Assembly (NCBI GenBank): GCA_017508665.1
Contig: JAFVYL010000003.1
Span: forward strand, 1 to 64,000
Source of the DNA: Clostridia bacterium
Lineage (GTDB): Bacteria; Bacillota; Clostridia; Oscillospirales; CAG-272
Length of the DNA stretch: 64,000 nucleotides
Direction of reading: 5' to 3'
Positions 1-7,186 of this stretch are shown here, piece after piece (position 1 is the first letter of the stretch; each line of letters begins with the position of its first letter). The notes below the pieces were generated by a model. It ran no database searches, had not been told where the DNA came from, and worked only from the letters and a program-made list of their open reading frames with translations. The position numbers and the translations under genes are program-made.

Positions 1-214
1 CGTAAACGGGTTCGCAAAAAGCCTCCCTGTGGAGGGAGTCTTGGAGTTGAAAATTGAAAGTTAAGGAACGAAACGAGGTGGTCGAGGCAGCCTCTCACCA
101 TCAACGCACCATCGGTGCAATTCACGGCACAGCCAATTCATTCTTAATTTTTCATTTTCAATTTTCAACTCCAAGACTCCCTCCACAGGGAGGCTTTTTG
201 CGAACCCGTTTACG
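1..214. repeat. 59-bp perfect inverted repeat around a 96-bp spacer
   Basis: Positions 1-59 are the exact reverse complement of 156-214, so the segment can fold into a very long hairpin or cruciform. Each arm contains a small nested hairpin (CTCCCT/AGGGAG followed by GCTTTTTG) that reads as a weak terminator outward in both directions. The spacer begins with a dispersed 53-nt repeat (47-99). The left arm may continue beyond the window edge. No transposase is present, so this resembles a non-autonomous MITE-like or intergenic palindromic element. Its class is inference. Confidence 0.85.
47..99 (+). repeat. Dispersed 53-nt intergenic repeat, copy A
   Basis: This stretch recurs at 4112-4164 with one mismatch (C versus T in GGCAGCC/GGTAGCC). 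It starts with an A-rich TTGAAAATTGAAAG tract and ends in a hairpin-forming part, GGTG..GAGG...CCTC.CACC. Both copies are followed downstream by TTCACGGCACA, so the original element is probably longer than the conserved core. Confidence 0.8.
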
Positions 215-345
215 GGCGGCAAGTAACAATTGCATGGCCGGCAGGCCAATAAAAGCGCACTTGTGCGCAGCCGGTAGTATTAGGGCTATACCCGAAACTG
301 AAATACCCCTGTTTCTCACGGGGGATATTTATTCATAATTCGCCT
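215..345. other. Gene-free repeat-like stretch with short palindromes
   Basis: No convincing gene is seen here. The stretch holds the short palindromes GGCCGGCAGGCC and GCGCACTTGTGCGC (255-268). An imperfect stem, AAATACCCC...GGGGGATATTT, follows near 299-330. Together with the inverted repeat to its left it looks like the rest of one interspersed intergenic element. That grouping is inference. Confidence 0.35.
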
Positions 346-358
346 TTTTCTCACCCCC

Positions 359-388
359 TTGACTTTGTACCGATGAAAATGCTATAAT
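359..388 (+). promoter_or_regulatory. Sigma-A promoter of the lipoprotein gene at 431
   Basis: TTGACT (359-364) and a perfect TATAAT (383-388) are separated by 18 nt. Transcription should start near 394-396, inside the palindrome at 393-410. The gene's ribosome-binding site AAAAAGGAG lies just beyond. Confidence 0.85.
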
Positions 389-392
389 GTAA

Positions 393-410
393 TTGTTACA
401 ACAGTAACAA
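393..410. promoter_or_regulatory. Rex-like operator palindrome at the transcription start
   Basis: TTGTTAC-AACA-GTAACAA is a perfect 7+7 dyad with a 4-nt centre, placed over the predicted transcription start. It differs from the clostridial Rex consensus (TTGTTAA-N4-TTAACAA) only at the symmetric inner positions. A rex gene is present at 30313-31014. Binding by Rex is inferred from sequence similarity only. Confidence 0.5.
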
Positions 411-430
411 ATAAAAAAGGAGTAAAAGAC

Positions 431-1123
431 ATGAAAAAAATTATTTCTCTTTTAGTTGTCGCAGTAATGTTAGTGCTTTCTCTTGCTTCCTGCGATATGA
501 TCAACAAGCTCCTCGGCAAAGAGGAGGCTAAAGAGCCAAGAACCACTATTACCGCAGAGGAATGGGAAGCTCTTAAGGACAAAACAAACTACACTATTAA
601 AACAGTCGGCACATCTACTATGGTATATGGAGAGGAGACCGTGACCACGGAGATGGACGAAGTGATGAAATCGACCGAGACCGCTGTATACGAAAAATCT
701 GTCAACAAGCAGACCTATCAAGGAGAAACGGATGAACGCAAAGAAGAAAGTTACTCCGTGGTTGAAGACGGCGTGCGCTATTTGCTTCACGAGCGTCCTG
801 ACGAGAACGGCGTGATAGGCTGGGTCGCAAGTGAATACGATTGGGAGCACGAGTCTATATACGATGGCGCATCTAGCGACCAGGAATTAACATTTGAAGA
901 CCTCGTTTACGATGAAGAGAAGAAGGCATATACCTATACTCTTGAAGAAGACGGTGTTGAGGGTCTGGTTGAGTTGTACTTCGAGGACGGTAATTTGGTT
1001 AAGATGGTTATGAAAGCAGAAGGCGAAGCAGATTCCATAAAGCTTAGCGCAACCGTGACCGTAACGGTTTCCGATATAGGAACAACCAAGGTAGACGTTC
1101 CTAAGTATACCGTAGATCAGTAA
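431..1123 (+). CDS. Putative lipoprotein of unknown function
   Basis: This 230-aa protein has a lipoprotein signal peptide: Lys-Lys start, hydrophobic core and lipobox LASC with the lipidated Cys at residue 21. The mature part is acidic and rich in Glu, Lys and Thr. It has a pattern of short beta-strand-like segments ending in 'VTVTVSDIGTTKVDVP', similar in style to the lipoproteins at 22233 and 24687, which may be distant relatives. No enzymatic motif is recognised. The start is supported by AAAAAGGAG eight bases upstream and by the sigma-A promoter at 359-388. The gene is monocistronic, since the next gene is about 400 nt away. Its promoter overlaps a Rex-like dyad, suggesting expression linked to NADH/NAD+ state. 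I do not know its role. Confidence 0.8.
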   Translation: MKKIISLLVVAVMLVLSLASCDMINKLLGKEEAKEPRTTITAEEWEALKDKTNYTIKTVGTSTMVYGEETVTTEMDEVMKSTETAVYEKSVNKQTYQGETDERKEESYSVVEDGVRYLLHERPDENGVIGWVASEYDWEHESIYDGASSDQELTFEDLVYDEEKKAYTYTLEEDGVEGLVELYFEDGNLVKMVMKAEGEADSIKLSATVTVTVSDIGTTKVDVPKYTVDQ

Positions 1124-1184
1124 TAATTTTCAGATAACACAGTGCGTGCATCGGTCCTCACGGCTTGTGTGTGACCGACCGTGT

Positions 1185-1231
1185 GTAAATATGGGCTGAG
1201 CCCTTATAATAAGCAAAGAGAGAACAAAGCA
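1185..1231 (+). repeat. Dispersed block GGGCTGAGCCC ... AAAGAGAGAACAAA, copy 1
   Basis: The palindrome GGGCTGAGCCC (1193-1203), a TTATAATAAGC motif and the stem half AAAGAGAGAAC occur in the same order, on the opposite strand, at 38006-38054. The second copy has a 6-nt insertion. The block leads directly into a terminator stem in both places. Confidence 0.6.
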
Positions 1232-1303
1232 GTGTTTGAAGTGAACCCCAAAAGTTAGACGCTTTTGAAGGTGCATATCAGTTGCCGAGTTCTCTCTTTT
1301 TTT
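1215..1303 (+). terminator. Terminator stem with an enlarged 63-nt loop
   Basis: AAAGAGAGAAC (1215-1225) pairs perfectly with GTTCTCTCTTT (1289-1299), and a T-run follows to 1303. The 63-nt loop is unusually long and contains an IS3-end-like sequence at 1242-1260. The simplest reading is a normal terminator whose loop received inserted DNA. It would end the transcript of the lipoprotein gene at 431. Confidence 0.6.
1242..1260 (+). mobile_element. Possible relic of an IS3-family terminal repeat
   Basis: TGAACCCCAAAAGTTAGAC matches the typical outer end of IS3-family elements (IS150-like ends carry ACCCCAAAAGTTAGAC). A second, weaker inverted match, TTTTTGGGGTGTCAAA, lies near 1335-1350. No transposase is present between or around them, so at most this is a degraded end. 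Confidence 0.35.
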
Positions 1304-1529
1304 GCACGAAAAAACGTCAATTTCACACCACACCGATTTTTGGGGTGTCAAATAGGGCATTTCTTTGTTGATCCTTCACAAAGCGCGACATCTTACGACA
1401 CGAAAATTTGGATGGGTACTTTACTTACTTTCTTATTCGGTTAATTTATAATGGAATTGCGGGTAAAATAACGGCGGATCGCGACGGTCGGTATCTACCC
1501 CTACAAAACACGGAATGAGGAAGATATAA
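1304..1529. other. Gene-free leader region of the winged-helix gene
   Basis: No gene is seen. A TATAAT at 1447-1452 could be the -10 box for the gene at 1530, but no good -35 box stands 16-18 nt upstream. GAGGAAG just before 1530 serves as the ribosome-binding site. Confidence 0.35.
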
Positions 1530-1952
1530 ATGTTTGATTTTGACACTTGTGACGATTATATTGCGGAAAAATGCGGCAAGGGTTCGCGTTTCATGGTAAT
1601 ATGGGAATTTATGATCGACGAGCTCGGTCTTTCGGGCACTGAGCTGTCCGTATATGCGGTAATTTTTGGAATGCACAAGAGCTATTGCGACGGATTTTTG
1701 GGCTCACGTGAATTTTTGCAGAAGTGGAGCTGTGCAGGTAAAACCTCGGTACACAACGCCTTGGCATCACTCGAGAGGAAAAAGCTGATAAGAAAAGAGA
1801 TGCGCCACTATGGCAGAGTGCAGAAGGCGGTGTACTACATAAACACCGAGGCGTTGCCAACGCTCGATATGTTTGCTCTCGAAAACCGTAACAGAGATAA
1901 TAACCGAAGGATAAGACAGGCGGAGGCAAAGCAAGGTGTATCTGCCTCTTAA
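1530..1952 (+). CDS. Winged-helix protein resembling a replication-initiator N-terminal domain
   Basis: This 140-aa protein has a central winged-helix DNA-binding region at about residues 30-110. The pattern is LSGTELSVYAVIFGMHK, then GSREFLQKWSCAGKTSVHNALASL (recognition helix with conserved Thr/Ser), then EKKLI-like and wing-like RVQKAVYYI segments. This arrangement is typical of the N-terminal domain of plasmid or ICE replication proteins (RepA_N/DnaD-like) and of small regulators. The C-terminus is basic and Gln/Arg-rich. The gene stands alone and is followed within 100 nt by two sets of tandem repeats (2013-2048 and 2051-2238), as expected for a Rep gene next to iterons. It could equally be a transcription regulator. 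Neither a relaxase nor a Rep catalytic domain is present in the window. Confidence 0.6.
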   Translation: MFDFDTCDDYIAEKCGKGSRFMVIWEFMIDELGLSGTELSVYAVIFGMHKSYCDGFLGSREFLQKWSCAGKTSVHNALASLERKKLIRKEMRHYGRVQKAVYYINTEALPTLDMFALENRNRDNNRRIRQAEAKQGVSAS

Positions 1953-2012
1953 GATGTAAAATTCTTCATCTCGGCGGCTTGTCCGCCTTCCGCGTGAGCG
2001 GTATATAAATAA

Positions 2013-2048
2013 CTATCTTTTGTTCTATCTTTTATTCTATCTTTTCTG
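2013..2048 (+). repeat. Three tandem 12-nt repeats
   Basis: CTATCTTTTGTT, CTATCTTTTATT and CTATCTTTTCTG are arranged head to tail. They lie between the winged-helix gene and the 21-nt repeats and could be part of a replication-origin-like region. Confidence 0.7.
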
Positions 2049-2050
2049 CT

Positions 2051-2238
2051 ACCGAATTTTGATACGGCAAATCTCAGGTTTTGATGCACCGATTCCAATT
2101 CTTGAATGTCGCATATCAGAATATGAACGACGGATACCAAACTGTGACCTCGGATACCGGTTTTTGAACGACAGATTTGAATTTCTGTCCAACAAGCTTC
2201 AATATTTGATATACGATGACCCGGAATTTTTTGATAAA
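2051..2238 (+). repeat. Degenerate 21-nt tandem repeats (iteron-like)
   Basis: About nine imperfect units fit a consensus near TACCAGTTTTTGAACGACGGA, with period 21 and one 20-nt unit. They run without a break to the promoter at 2241. A short open frame crosses them and would give a heptad-like peptide, but it has no ribosome-binding site. I therefore read them as DNA repeats. Period and position next to a Rep-like gene suggest iterons. Their function is inference. Confidence 0.6.
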
Positions 2239-2240
2239 AG

Positions 2241-2269
2241 TTGACAAATCGCGTGGTGTATGTTATAAT
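2241..2269 (+). promoter_or_regulatory. Consensus sigma-A promoter of the acyl-CoA synthetase gene
   Basis: A perfect TTGACA (2241-2246) and a perfect TATAAT (2264-2269) are separated by 17 nt. A leader of about 100 nt separates it from the start codon at 2378. Confidence 0.9.
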
Positions 2270-2377
2270 TAAAGTTACGGAGAAGTTGACAAGCAGATAT
2301 ATTTTGTCACTTTTCTCTCGTTATTTAAGATAAGACAACAAAGGTATAATAAAAACCTTTAACGAAAGGAAAATAAA

Positions 2378-4063
2378 ATGAAGAAACCTATTCACGAAAA
2401 GAAAGAATATCTTACCTTCCGTGAGGCCGTGGAGGATATGGGTCAGCTCTACTCTGACAGAGTGGCATACTCGTTCCGCATCAAGCCCTCGGATAAGGAA
2501 ATAAGAAAGAAGACTTATACCGAGCTCCGCGATGACGTAAGAGCTCTCGCAACCGAATTTATAACGAGAGGTGTTCCCGGCAAGCAGGTTGCTCTTGTAG
2601 GTAGGCTCAGCTATCATTGGATCGTTACCTATTACGCTACTCTTTGCTGCGGCGGTGTTCTCGTTCCTCTCGACAAGGAATGGCTCGCGCAGGATCTTGC
2701 TGATACCGGTGCAAAGGCAGAGGTGTCCTTCGTCATATGCGACGGAGATATTATTGATAAGGGCAGAGCTATCGCAGAGGCGGCGGGTGCAGCAGAGCCT
2801 ATTGCTCTTGAGTACGGAGAGGGAACTGTTGACGAGCTTATTGAGCTCGGCCGTGTTAAGTTTAATGAGGACAGAAACATATACTTCGGCGCGAAGATCG
2901 ACGTAAACAGAATGTCGCTCCTCGTGTTCACCTCGGGTACTACCGGCAAGGGCAAGGGCGTTATGCTCTCTCAGAAGAATCTTCTTTCCGATATGGCTTC
3001 TCCCCTGCAGTATATTGACTTTACCTTTAAGTCCGTAGGAGTACTTCCTCCTCACCACACCTTCGGCTCTACCGTAAACATTTTCGGCCACAACTGTATC
3101 GGCTGTGAGATCTATATATCCTCGGGTATCAGATACGTGCAGAAGGAGCTCAAGGAGCAGAAGCCCGGACACATGGTTCTCGTTCCCCTTTACCTCGAGA
3201 CCTTCTACCGTAAGATAATGGCAAACATCAAGGAGCAGGGCAAGGAGAAGCTCATCGCGAGAATGATCAAGATATCCAACTTCCTTCGTAAGATCGGTAT
3301 CGACCTCAGACGTAAGCTCTTCAAGCAGGTTCTTGCGGCATTCGGCGGTGAGATAAGAATGGTAGTATGCGGCGGCGCGCCCATCAACCAGGATATACTT
3401 ACCTTCTTTGACGGAGTAGGTATTGAGATACTCAACGGCTACGGCATCACCGAGTGTGCACCTATCATCGCGTGCAACCACGCTCACGACGTTATCCCCG
3501 GCAGCGTAGGCCCTGCAGCAGACGTAAACGAGGTAATCATCCACGATCCCAACGAGGACGGCGAGGGTGAGATCTGGGCTAAGGGCCCCAACGTAATGCT
3601 CGGTTACTTCAAGGATGAGGAGGCAACCAGAGAGGCTATTACCGAGGACGGCTACTTCAGAACCGGTGACTACGGTAAGCTCGGTAAGAAGGGTGAGATC
3701 TATATCACAGGCAGAAAGAAGAACCTCATCATTCTCTCCAACGGTAAGAACGTATATCCCGAGGAGATCGAGTCTGAGTTCATCTCGGTTCCCGGTGTTA
3801 TCGATATCATAGTATACGAGGGCCAGAGCAAGAGAGGCTCTATGTACAACACCATTGTTGCCGAGGTTTATCCCGATGAGGATTACATCAAGAAGAACAA
3901 CGTTGAGGATATCTACGCGCATCTTAAGAAGTACGTTGACGAGTACAACCTCAGAGCCGTGTCCTACAAGAAGATAGGCATACTCAAGGTTCGTACTGAG
4001 GAGTTCCCCAAGAATACGCTTCGTAAGATTATGAGGTTTAAGCTCGATATGACCATCGACTAA
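2378..4063 (+). CDS. AMP-forming long-chain acyl-CoA synthetase
   Basis: This 561-aa member of the ANL adenylating superfamily should activate a fatty or other carboxylic acid to acyl-AMP and then acyl-CoA in the cytoplasm. The P-loop-like A3 motif FTSGTTGKGKG lies at about 184-194. NGYGITECAPI, GYFRTGDYGKLGKKGEIYI and GRKKNLIILSNGKNVYPEEIE follow in family order, including the hinge and the catalytic Lys region near the C-terminus. The length fits a full acyl-CoA synthetase. The start is set by AAAGGA eight bases upstream. It is a single-gene unit with its own consensus promoter and a strong terminator. The exact substrate cannot be read from sequence. Confidence 0.9.
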   Translation: MKKPIHEKKEYLTFREAVEDMGQLYSDRVAYSFRIKPSDKEIRKKTYTELRDDVRALATEFITRGVPGKQVALVGRLSYHWIVTYYATLCCGGVLVPLDKEWLAQDLADTGAKAEVSFVICDGDIIDKGRAIAEAAGAAEPIALEYGEGTVDELIELGRVKFNEDRNIYFGAKIDVNRMSLLVFTSGTTGKGKGVMLSQKNLLSDMASPLQYIDFTFKSVGVLPPHHTFGSTVNIFGHNCIGCEIYISSGIRYVQKELKEQKPGHMVLVPLYLETFYRKIMANIKEQGKEKLIARMIKISNFLRKIGIDLRRKLFKQVLAAFGGEIRMVVCGGAPINQDILTFFDGVGIEILNGYGITECAPIIACNHAHDVIPGSVGPAADVNEVIIHDPNEDGEGEIWAKGPNVMLGYFKDEEATREAITEDGYFRTGDYGKLGKKGEIYITGRKKNLIILSNGKNVYPEEIESEFISVPGVIDIIVYEGQSKRGSMYNTIVAEVYPDEDYIKKNNVEDIYAHLKKYVDEYNLRAVSYKKIGILKVRTEEFPKNTLRKIMRFKLDMTID

Positions 4064-4064
4064 T

Positions 4065-4094
4065 AAAAAAGCAGTCCTCCGGGACTGCTTTTTT
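4065..4094 (+). terminator. Rho-independent terminator of the acyl-CoA synthetase gene
   Basis: GCAGTCC and GGACTGC form a tight hairpin with a leading A-run and a trailing T6. A dispersed A/T-rich repeat begins exactly in the trailing T-run (4093 onward). Confidence 0.92.
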
Positions 4095-4117
4095 AAATGT
4101 AAAATTGAAAATTGAAA
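4093..4117 (+). repeat. A/T-rich 25-nt repeat also found inside the coding sequence at 58744
   Basis: This 25-nt stretch (TTAAATGTAAAATTG followed by AAAATTGAAA) is identical to 58744-58768, where it lies in frame inside a gene. Here it joins the 53-nt repeat copy B. Confidence 0.8.
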
Positions 4118-4164
4118 ATTGAAAGTTAAGGAACGAAACGAGGTGGTCGAGGTAGCCTCTCACC
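4112..4164 (+). repeat. Dispersed 53-nt intergenic repeat, copy B
   Basis: It is identical to 47-99 except for one base. It lies in the convergent gap between the acyl-CoA synthetase gene and the BspA-like gene. After it the two copies diverge, but both regain TTCACGGCACA further on (4220-4230). Confidence 0.8.
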
Positions 4165-4233
4165 GTTAATGCGGTTTTCTCCTTTTTATTTAAGTTTTCG
4201 TTTTATCGTCGTTTCCTCGTTCACGGCACACAT

Positions 4234-4264
4234 AAGAAAAGCGAGCCGTTTTTTTGCGGCTCGC
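4234..4264 (-). terminator. Terminator of the BspA-like lipoprotein gene
   Basis: On the minus strand, GCGAGCCG pairs with CGGCTCGC across a short loop and TTTTCTT follows. The same stem sequence is used again at 9078-9099. Confidence 0.88.
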
Positions 4265-4281
4265 TAAATGCTTTTATAGAG

Positions 4282-5964
4282 TTAATCTTCGGGTACGTAG
4301 TCGTAGTGGATGGTGGCATTGATTAATTTTGAATTATTCTCGCCTATAAGAATCTCAGTCCATTCCTCAGCACTACCCGTGTAGTATATATCTGTGAGGC
4401 TGTCGCACCAATAGAACGCCTCCTCACCGATACTTGTAACGCTATCCGGAATAGTTATGCTTGTAAGGCTTAAGCAATATGCGAACGCCCACTCGCCAAT
4501 GCTTGTAACGCCGTTACCGATAGACACGCTCGTAAGGCTTGTGCACATACAGAACGCATAATTGCCGATGCTAGCAACGCTATCCGGAATAGTTATGCTT
4601 GTAAGGCTTGAGCACCCATAGAACGCATAATCGCCGATGTTAACAACGCCATCCGGGATAATAAACGAGGTATCCTGCTTTCCAAGAGCATACTGCATTA
4701 GAGTTTCACTGTCCTTTGAATAAAGGTTGCCGTCTATAGATGCATAATATTCATTATTTTCATCTACGTTAATGCTGACAAGGCTTGAACACTCACCGAA
4801 CGCCCACTCGCCGATACTCGTAACACTATCTGGGATATTTATGCTTGTAAGACTTTCGCAATATGTGAACGCCCCATCACCGATACTCGTAACACCATCT
4901 GGGATATTTATGCTTGTAAGACTTTCGCAAAATGCGAACGCCCCATAACCGATGGTTATGACGATGTCCGGAATATTTATACTTGTAAGGCTATAGCATT
5001 TATAGAACGCATAATCACTAATACTAGTAACGCTATTCGGAATATTTATGTTTTCAAGACTGTGACATATTGCGAACGCACCATTACCAATATTTGTGAC
5101 GCCATTCGGTACGGTTATACTTGTAAGGCTATTGCAATCCGAGAACGCATAATCACCGATGCTCGTAACGCTATCCGGAATGATAATGCTTGTAAGATTT
5201 AAGCAACGACAAAACGCTTCTTTTCCTATACTGGTAACACCATCCTGGATGGTTATATTTGTAATGTTTGTGCAGCAATAAAACGCATTGTGATCGATGT
5301 TTGTTCCACCTGTGATTACTACTGTTTTTAGTGATGCCGGAACGTAGTCAATATTATATGAGTATGAATTTGCGCCAAAGATATATCCAAAGTGAGTGTT
5401 GCTTGTATCTGTAGCACTTGCACCTACAAATGGAAGTGTAATACTCTCAAGCCTCGAGCAACCATAGAACGTGTCATCACCGATGGTTGTGACGCTATCA
5501 GGAATTATAATGCTCGTAAGGTTTGAACACTCGTAGAACGCCCCATTACCAATACTTGTAACGCTATCCGGAATGGTAACGCTTGTAAGGTTTGAACAAA
5601 AAGAAAATGCATATTTGTAAATACTCGTTACGGGTAATCCTTCATACTCTCTTGCTATTTCAGCTTCGGTCTCAGTACTCCTGAATTTTACAACAACGGC
5701 ATAAGTGCCATCCTCTGAGACCTCGTATATTACACCGGGAGCTGGTTCATCCTCGGTAGGATCATCCGGCCCTTCATCTTCGGGATTATCAGGGATTGGA
5801 TCCTTAGTATCCTCCTTAGGCTCGTCCCTGTTTATGGGTGTATCCGTTACTTCGTTTTTGTTGCCTATTATCTCTTCGATCTTATCGCATGAGGCAAAGG
5901 AAAGCAGCATAATTGTAATTAAGCTCAGTAACAATAAAGCTCTTACGAAATCGCGCCTTTTCAT
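4282..5964 (-). CDS. BspA-like leucine-rich-repeat lipoprotein
   Basis: This 560-aa protein starts with a lipoprotein signal (Lys-Arg-Arg, hydrophobic core, FASC with Cys26). A Pro/Asp/Glu-rich linker follows at about 35-80, suited to crossing the cell wall. From about residue 110 to the end there are some fourteen LRR_5 (BspA/TpLRR) repeats of the form IPDSVTSIGDYAFYxCxSLTSI. One irregular segment near 395-430 (NVDENNEYYASIDGNLYSKD) is typical of this family. Such proteins are surface-exposed and often bind host or bacterial partners; no enzymatic role is expected. The gene is monocistronic with its own promoter and terminator. The tandem repeats make copy-number variation between strains likely. 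Confidence 0.9.
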   Translation of the reverse strand: MKRRDFVRALLLLSLITIMLLSFASCDKIEEIIGNKNEVTDTPINRDEPKEDTKDPIPDNPEDEGPDDPTEDEPAPGVIYEVSEDGTYAVVVKFRSTETEAEIAREYEGLPVTSIYKYAFSFCSNLTSVTIPDSVTSIGNGAFYECSNLTSIIIPDSVTTIGDDTFYGCSRLESITLPFVGASATDTSNTHFGYIFGANSYSYNIDYVPASLKTVVITGGTNIDHNAFYCCTNITNITIQDGVTSIGKEAFCRCLNLTSIIIPDSVTSIGDYAFSDCNSLTSITVPNGVTNIGNGAFAICHSLENINIPNSVTSISDYAFYKCYSLTSINIPDIVITIGYGAFAFCESLTSINIPDGVTSIGDGAFTYCESLTSINIPDSVTSIGEWAFGECSSLVSINVDENNEYYASIDGNLYSKDSETLMQYALGKQDTSFIIPDGVVNIGDYAFYGCSSLTSITIPDSVASIGNYAFCMCTSLTSVSIGNGVTSIGEWAFAYCLSLTSITIPDSVTSIGEEAFYWCDSLTDIYYTGSAEEWTEILIGENNSKLINATIHYDYVPED

Positions 5965-6010
5965 ATTCCAACCCCTTTCGTGTTTGTGCCTGTCGGCGTT
6001 TTATAAACAT

Positions 6011-6039
6011 ATTATATCACGTGTACGCAGAAAATACAA
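6011..6039 (-). promoter_or_regulatory. Probable promoter of the BspA-like gene
   Basis: Read on the minus strand, TTGTAT (6034-6039) and TATAAT (6011-6016) stand 17 nt apart, about 45 nt before the start codon at 5964. Confidence 0.6.
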
Positions 6040-6133
6040 GAGAGCGAGTAAGTTAAAAATTAAAAGATGAAAGTTGGTGCGATTAGGCGCGAATGCGGAT
6101 CAATGATCGGTGTGAGATGGTGATATGAAATTC

Positions 6134-6162
6134 TTGACAACAAATCACCTATTATGTATAAT
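6134..6162 (+). promoter_or_regulatory. Consensus sigma-A promoter of the dipeptidase gene
   Basis: TTGACA (6134-6139) and TATAAT (6157-6162) are separated by 17 nt. The start codon follows 32 nt later. Confidence 0.9.
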
Positions 6163-6193
6163 AGTAGTATATTACTCATCAGAGGTTTAACCT

Positions 6194-7099
6194 ATGTATA
6201 TTGTTGACACACATTGTGACAGCCTTTTGACCGTTAGCGCGGAGAGAGGACTCGCAAACGCGCATAACATCTCGGCAAAGTATCCGCATCTACAGCTCTT
6301 TGCTGAGTTCGTGCCCTGTCAGGGCATGCCTGCGGAATACAGAAGAAAGAAAATATTCGGCATGACCGACGTGTATATTGCGGAATGTCAGAGACTCGGT
6401 ATTTTTCCCGTAAGGGACACACAGGAGCTCAATTACGCGGTCGAGAACGGTCTGTCCGCGTCCATTCTCGCCATAGAGGGCGGCGGAGGACTCTTGCCCG
6501 GCTCTCCCGAGATAGATATGCTTCACCGTATGGGTCTTCGCGTTATGAGTCTGTGCTGGGATTCAAACGAGCTTGCGGCATCCGCTTGGGATAAGGACGA
6601 TTACGGTCTGACTAAGGAGGGCGGAGATCTTGTGGATATACTCAGCGCATACGGTATAATTCTTGACGTATCGCACCTGTCCGACAAGGCGTTTTATGAC
6701 CTTTTAGAGCGCACGGCATACCCCGTGATAGCTACACACTCCAATTTCCGTGACGTCTGCGCAAGTCCGAGAAACCTTACGCTTGATATGGCAAAACGTA
6801 TAGCGATGAGAGGCGGAATAATCGGTCTTAACATATACCCCGCTTTTCTTTCGGACAGCGGCAAGGCAAACAAGGACGACATCTACCGCCACGTTGACTA
6901 CGCACTTGAGAAACTCGGAGAGGACGTACTCTGCTTTGGTTGTGACATCGACGGCATTGAGGAGTATCCCGAGGGCTTTGATAATGACTCGAGCATACAC
7001 GACAGACTCGTAGATATTCTTCTTGAGAGATACTCGGAGAATATTGTCGAGAAGATAGCGGGACTTAATGCGATCAATTTCTTTAAAGGAAACCTTTGA
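6194..7099 (+). CDS. Membrane-dipeptidase family (M19) metallopeptidase
   Basis: This 301-aa zinc-dependent dipeptidase of the renal dipeptidase family should hydrolyse dipeptides, including those with D-residues. The metal-binding pattern is visible in order: DTHCD at the N-terminus (His7, Asp9), the bridging Glu in AIEGGGGL (about 97), and the His residues in DVSHLSD and IATHSNFRDV. A conserved GCDIDG segment follows near the C-terminus. There is no signal peptide, so it is cytoplasmic. The gene has its own promoter and may be co-transcribed with the rhamnose mutarotase gene 88 nt downstream. The intervening gap is filled by a purine-rich repeat. Confidence 0.9.
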   Translation: MYIVDTHCDSLLTVSAERGLANAHNISAKYPHLQLFAEFVPCQGMPAEYRRKKIFGMTDVYIAECQRLGIFPVRDTQELNYAVENGLSASILAIEGGGGLLPGSPEIDMLHRMGLRVMSLCWDSNELAASAWDKDDYGLTKEGGDLVDILSAYGIILDVSHLSDKAFYDLLERTAYPVIATHSNFRDVCASPRNLTLDMAKRIAMRGGIIGLNIYPAFLSDSGKANKDDIYRHVDYALEKLGEDVLCFGCDIDGIEEYPEGFDNDSSIHDRLVDILLERYSENIVEKIAGLNAINFFKGNL

Positions 7100-7100
7100 A

Positions 7101-7156
7101 AATGGAAAGTTGAAAATGGAAAGTTGAAAATTGAAAATGGAAAGTTGAAAGTTTAA
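7101..7156 (+). repeat. Tandem GAAAATGGAAAGTT-type low-complexity repeat
   Basis: About four near-identical 13-14-nt units (GAAAATGGAAAGTT, GAAAATTGAAAATG and variants) begin two bases after the dipeptidase stop codon. They belong to the same A/G/T sequence class as the repeats at 52, 4101, 9012 and 58749. Confidence 0.7.
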
Positions 7157-7186
7157 ATAAATACTAAAAGAAAAGAGGATATAAAA

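Noticed and set aside
54..338. 94-codon plus-strand frame across the inverted repeat
   Set aside because: It lies wholly in repeat DNA with palindromes and has no ribosome-binding site.
2020..2244. 74-codon frame reading the 21-nt repeats as heptads
   Set aside because: No ribosome-binding site, and the start lies in the 12-nt repeats. The 20-nt unit breaks the heptad phase, so the repeats look like DNA elements.
2321..3922. Long open frame of about 530 codons on the minus strand opposite the acyl-CoA synthetase gene
   Set aside because: It is antisense to a clear gene, has no ribosome-binding site or known motif, and follows from the biased codon use of the real gene.
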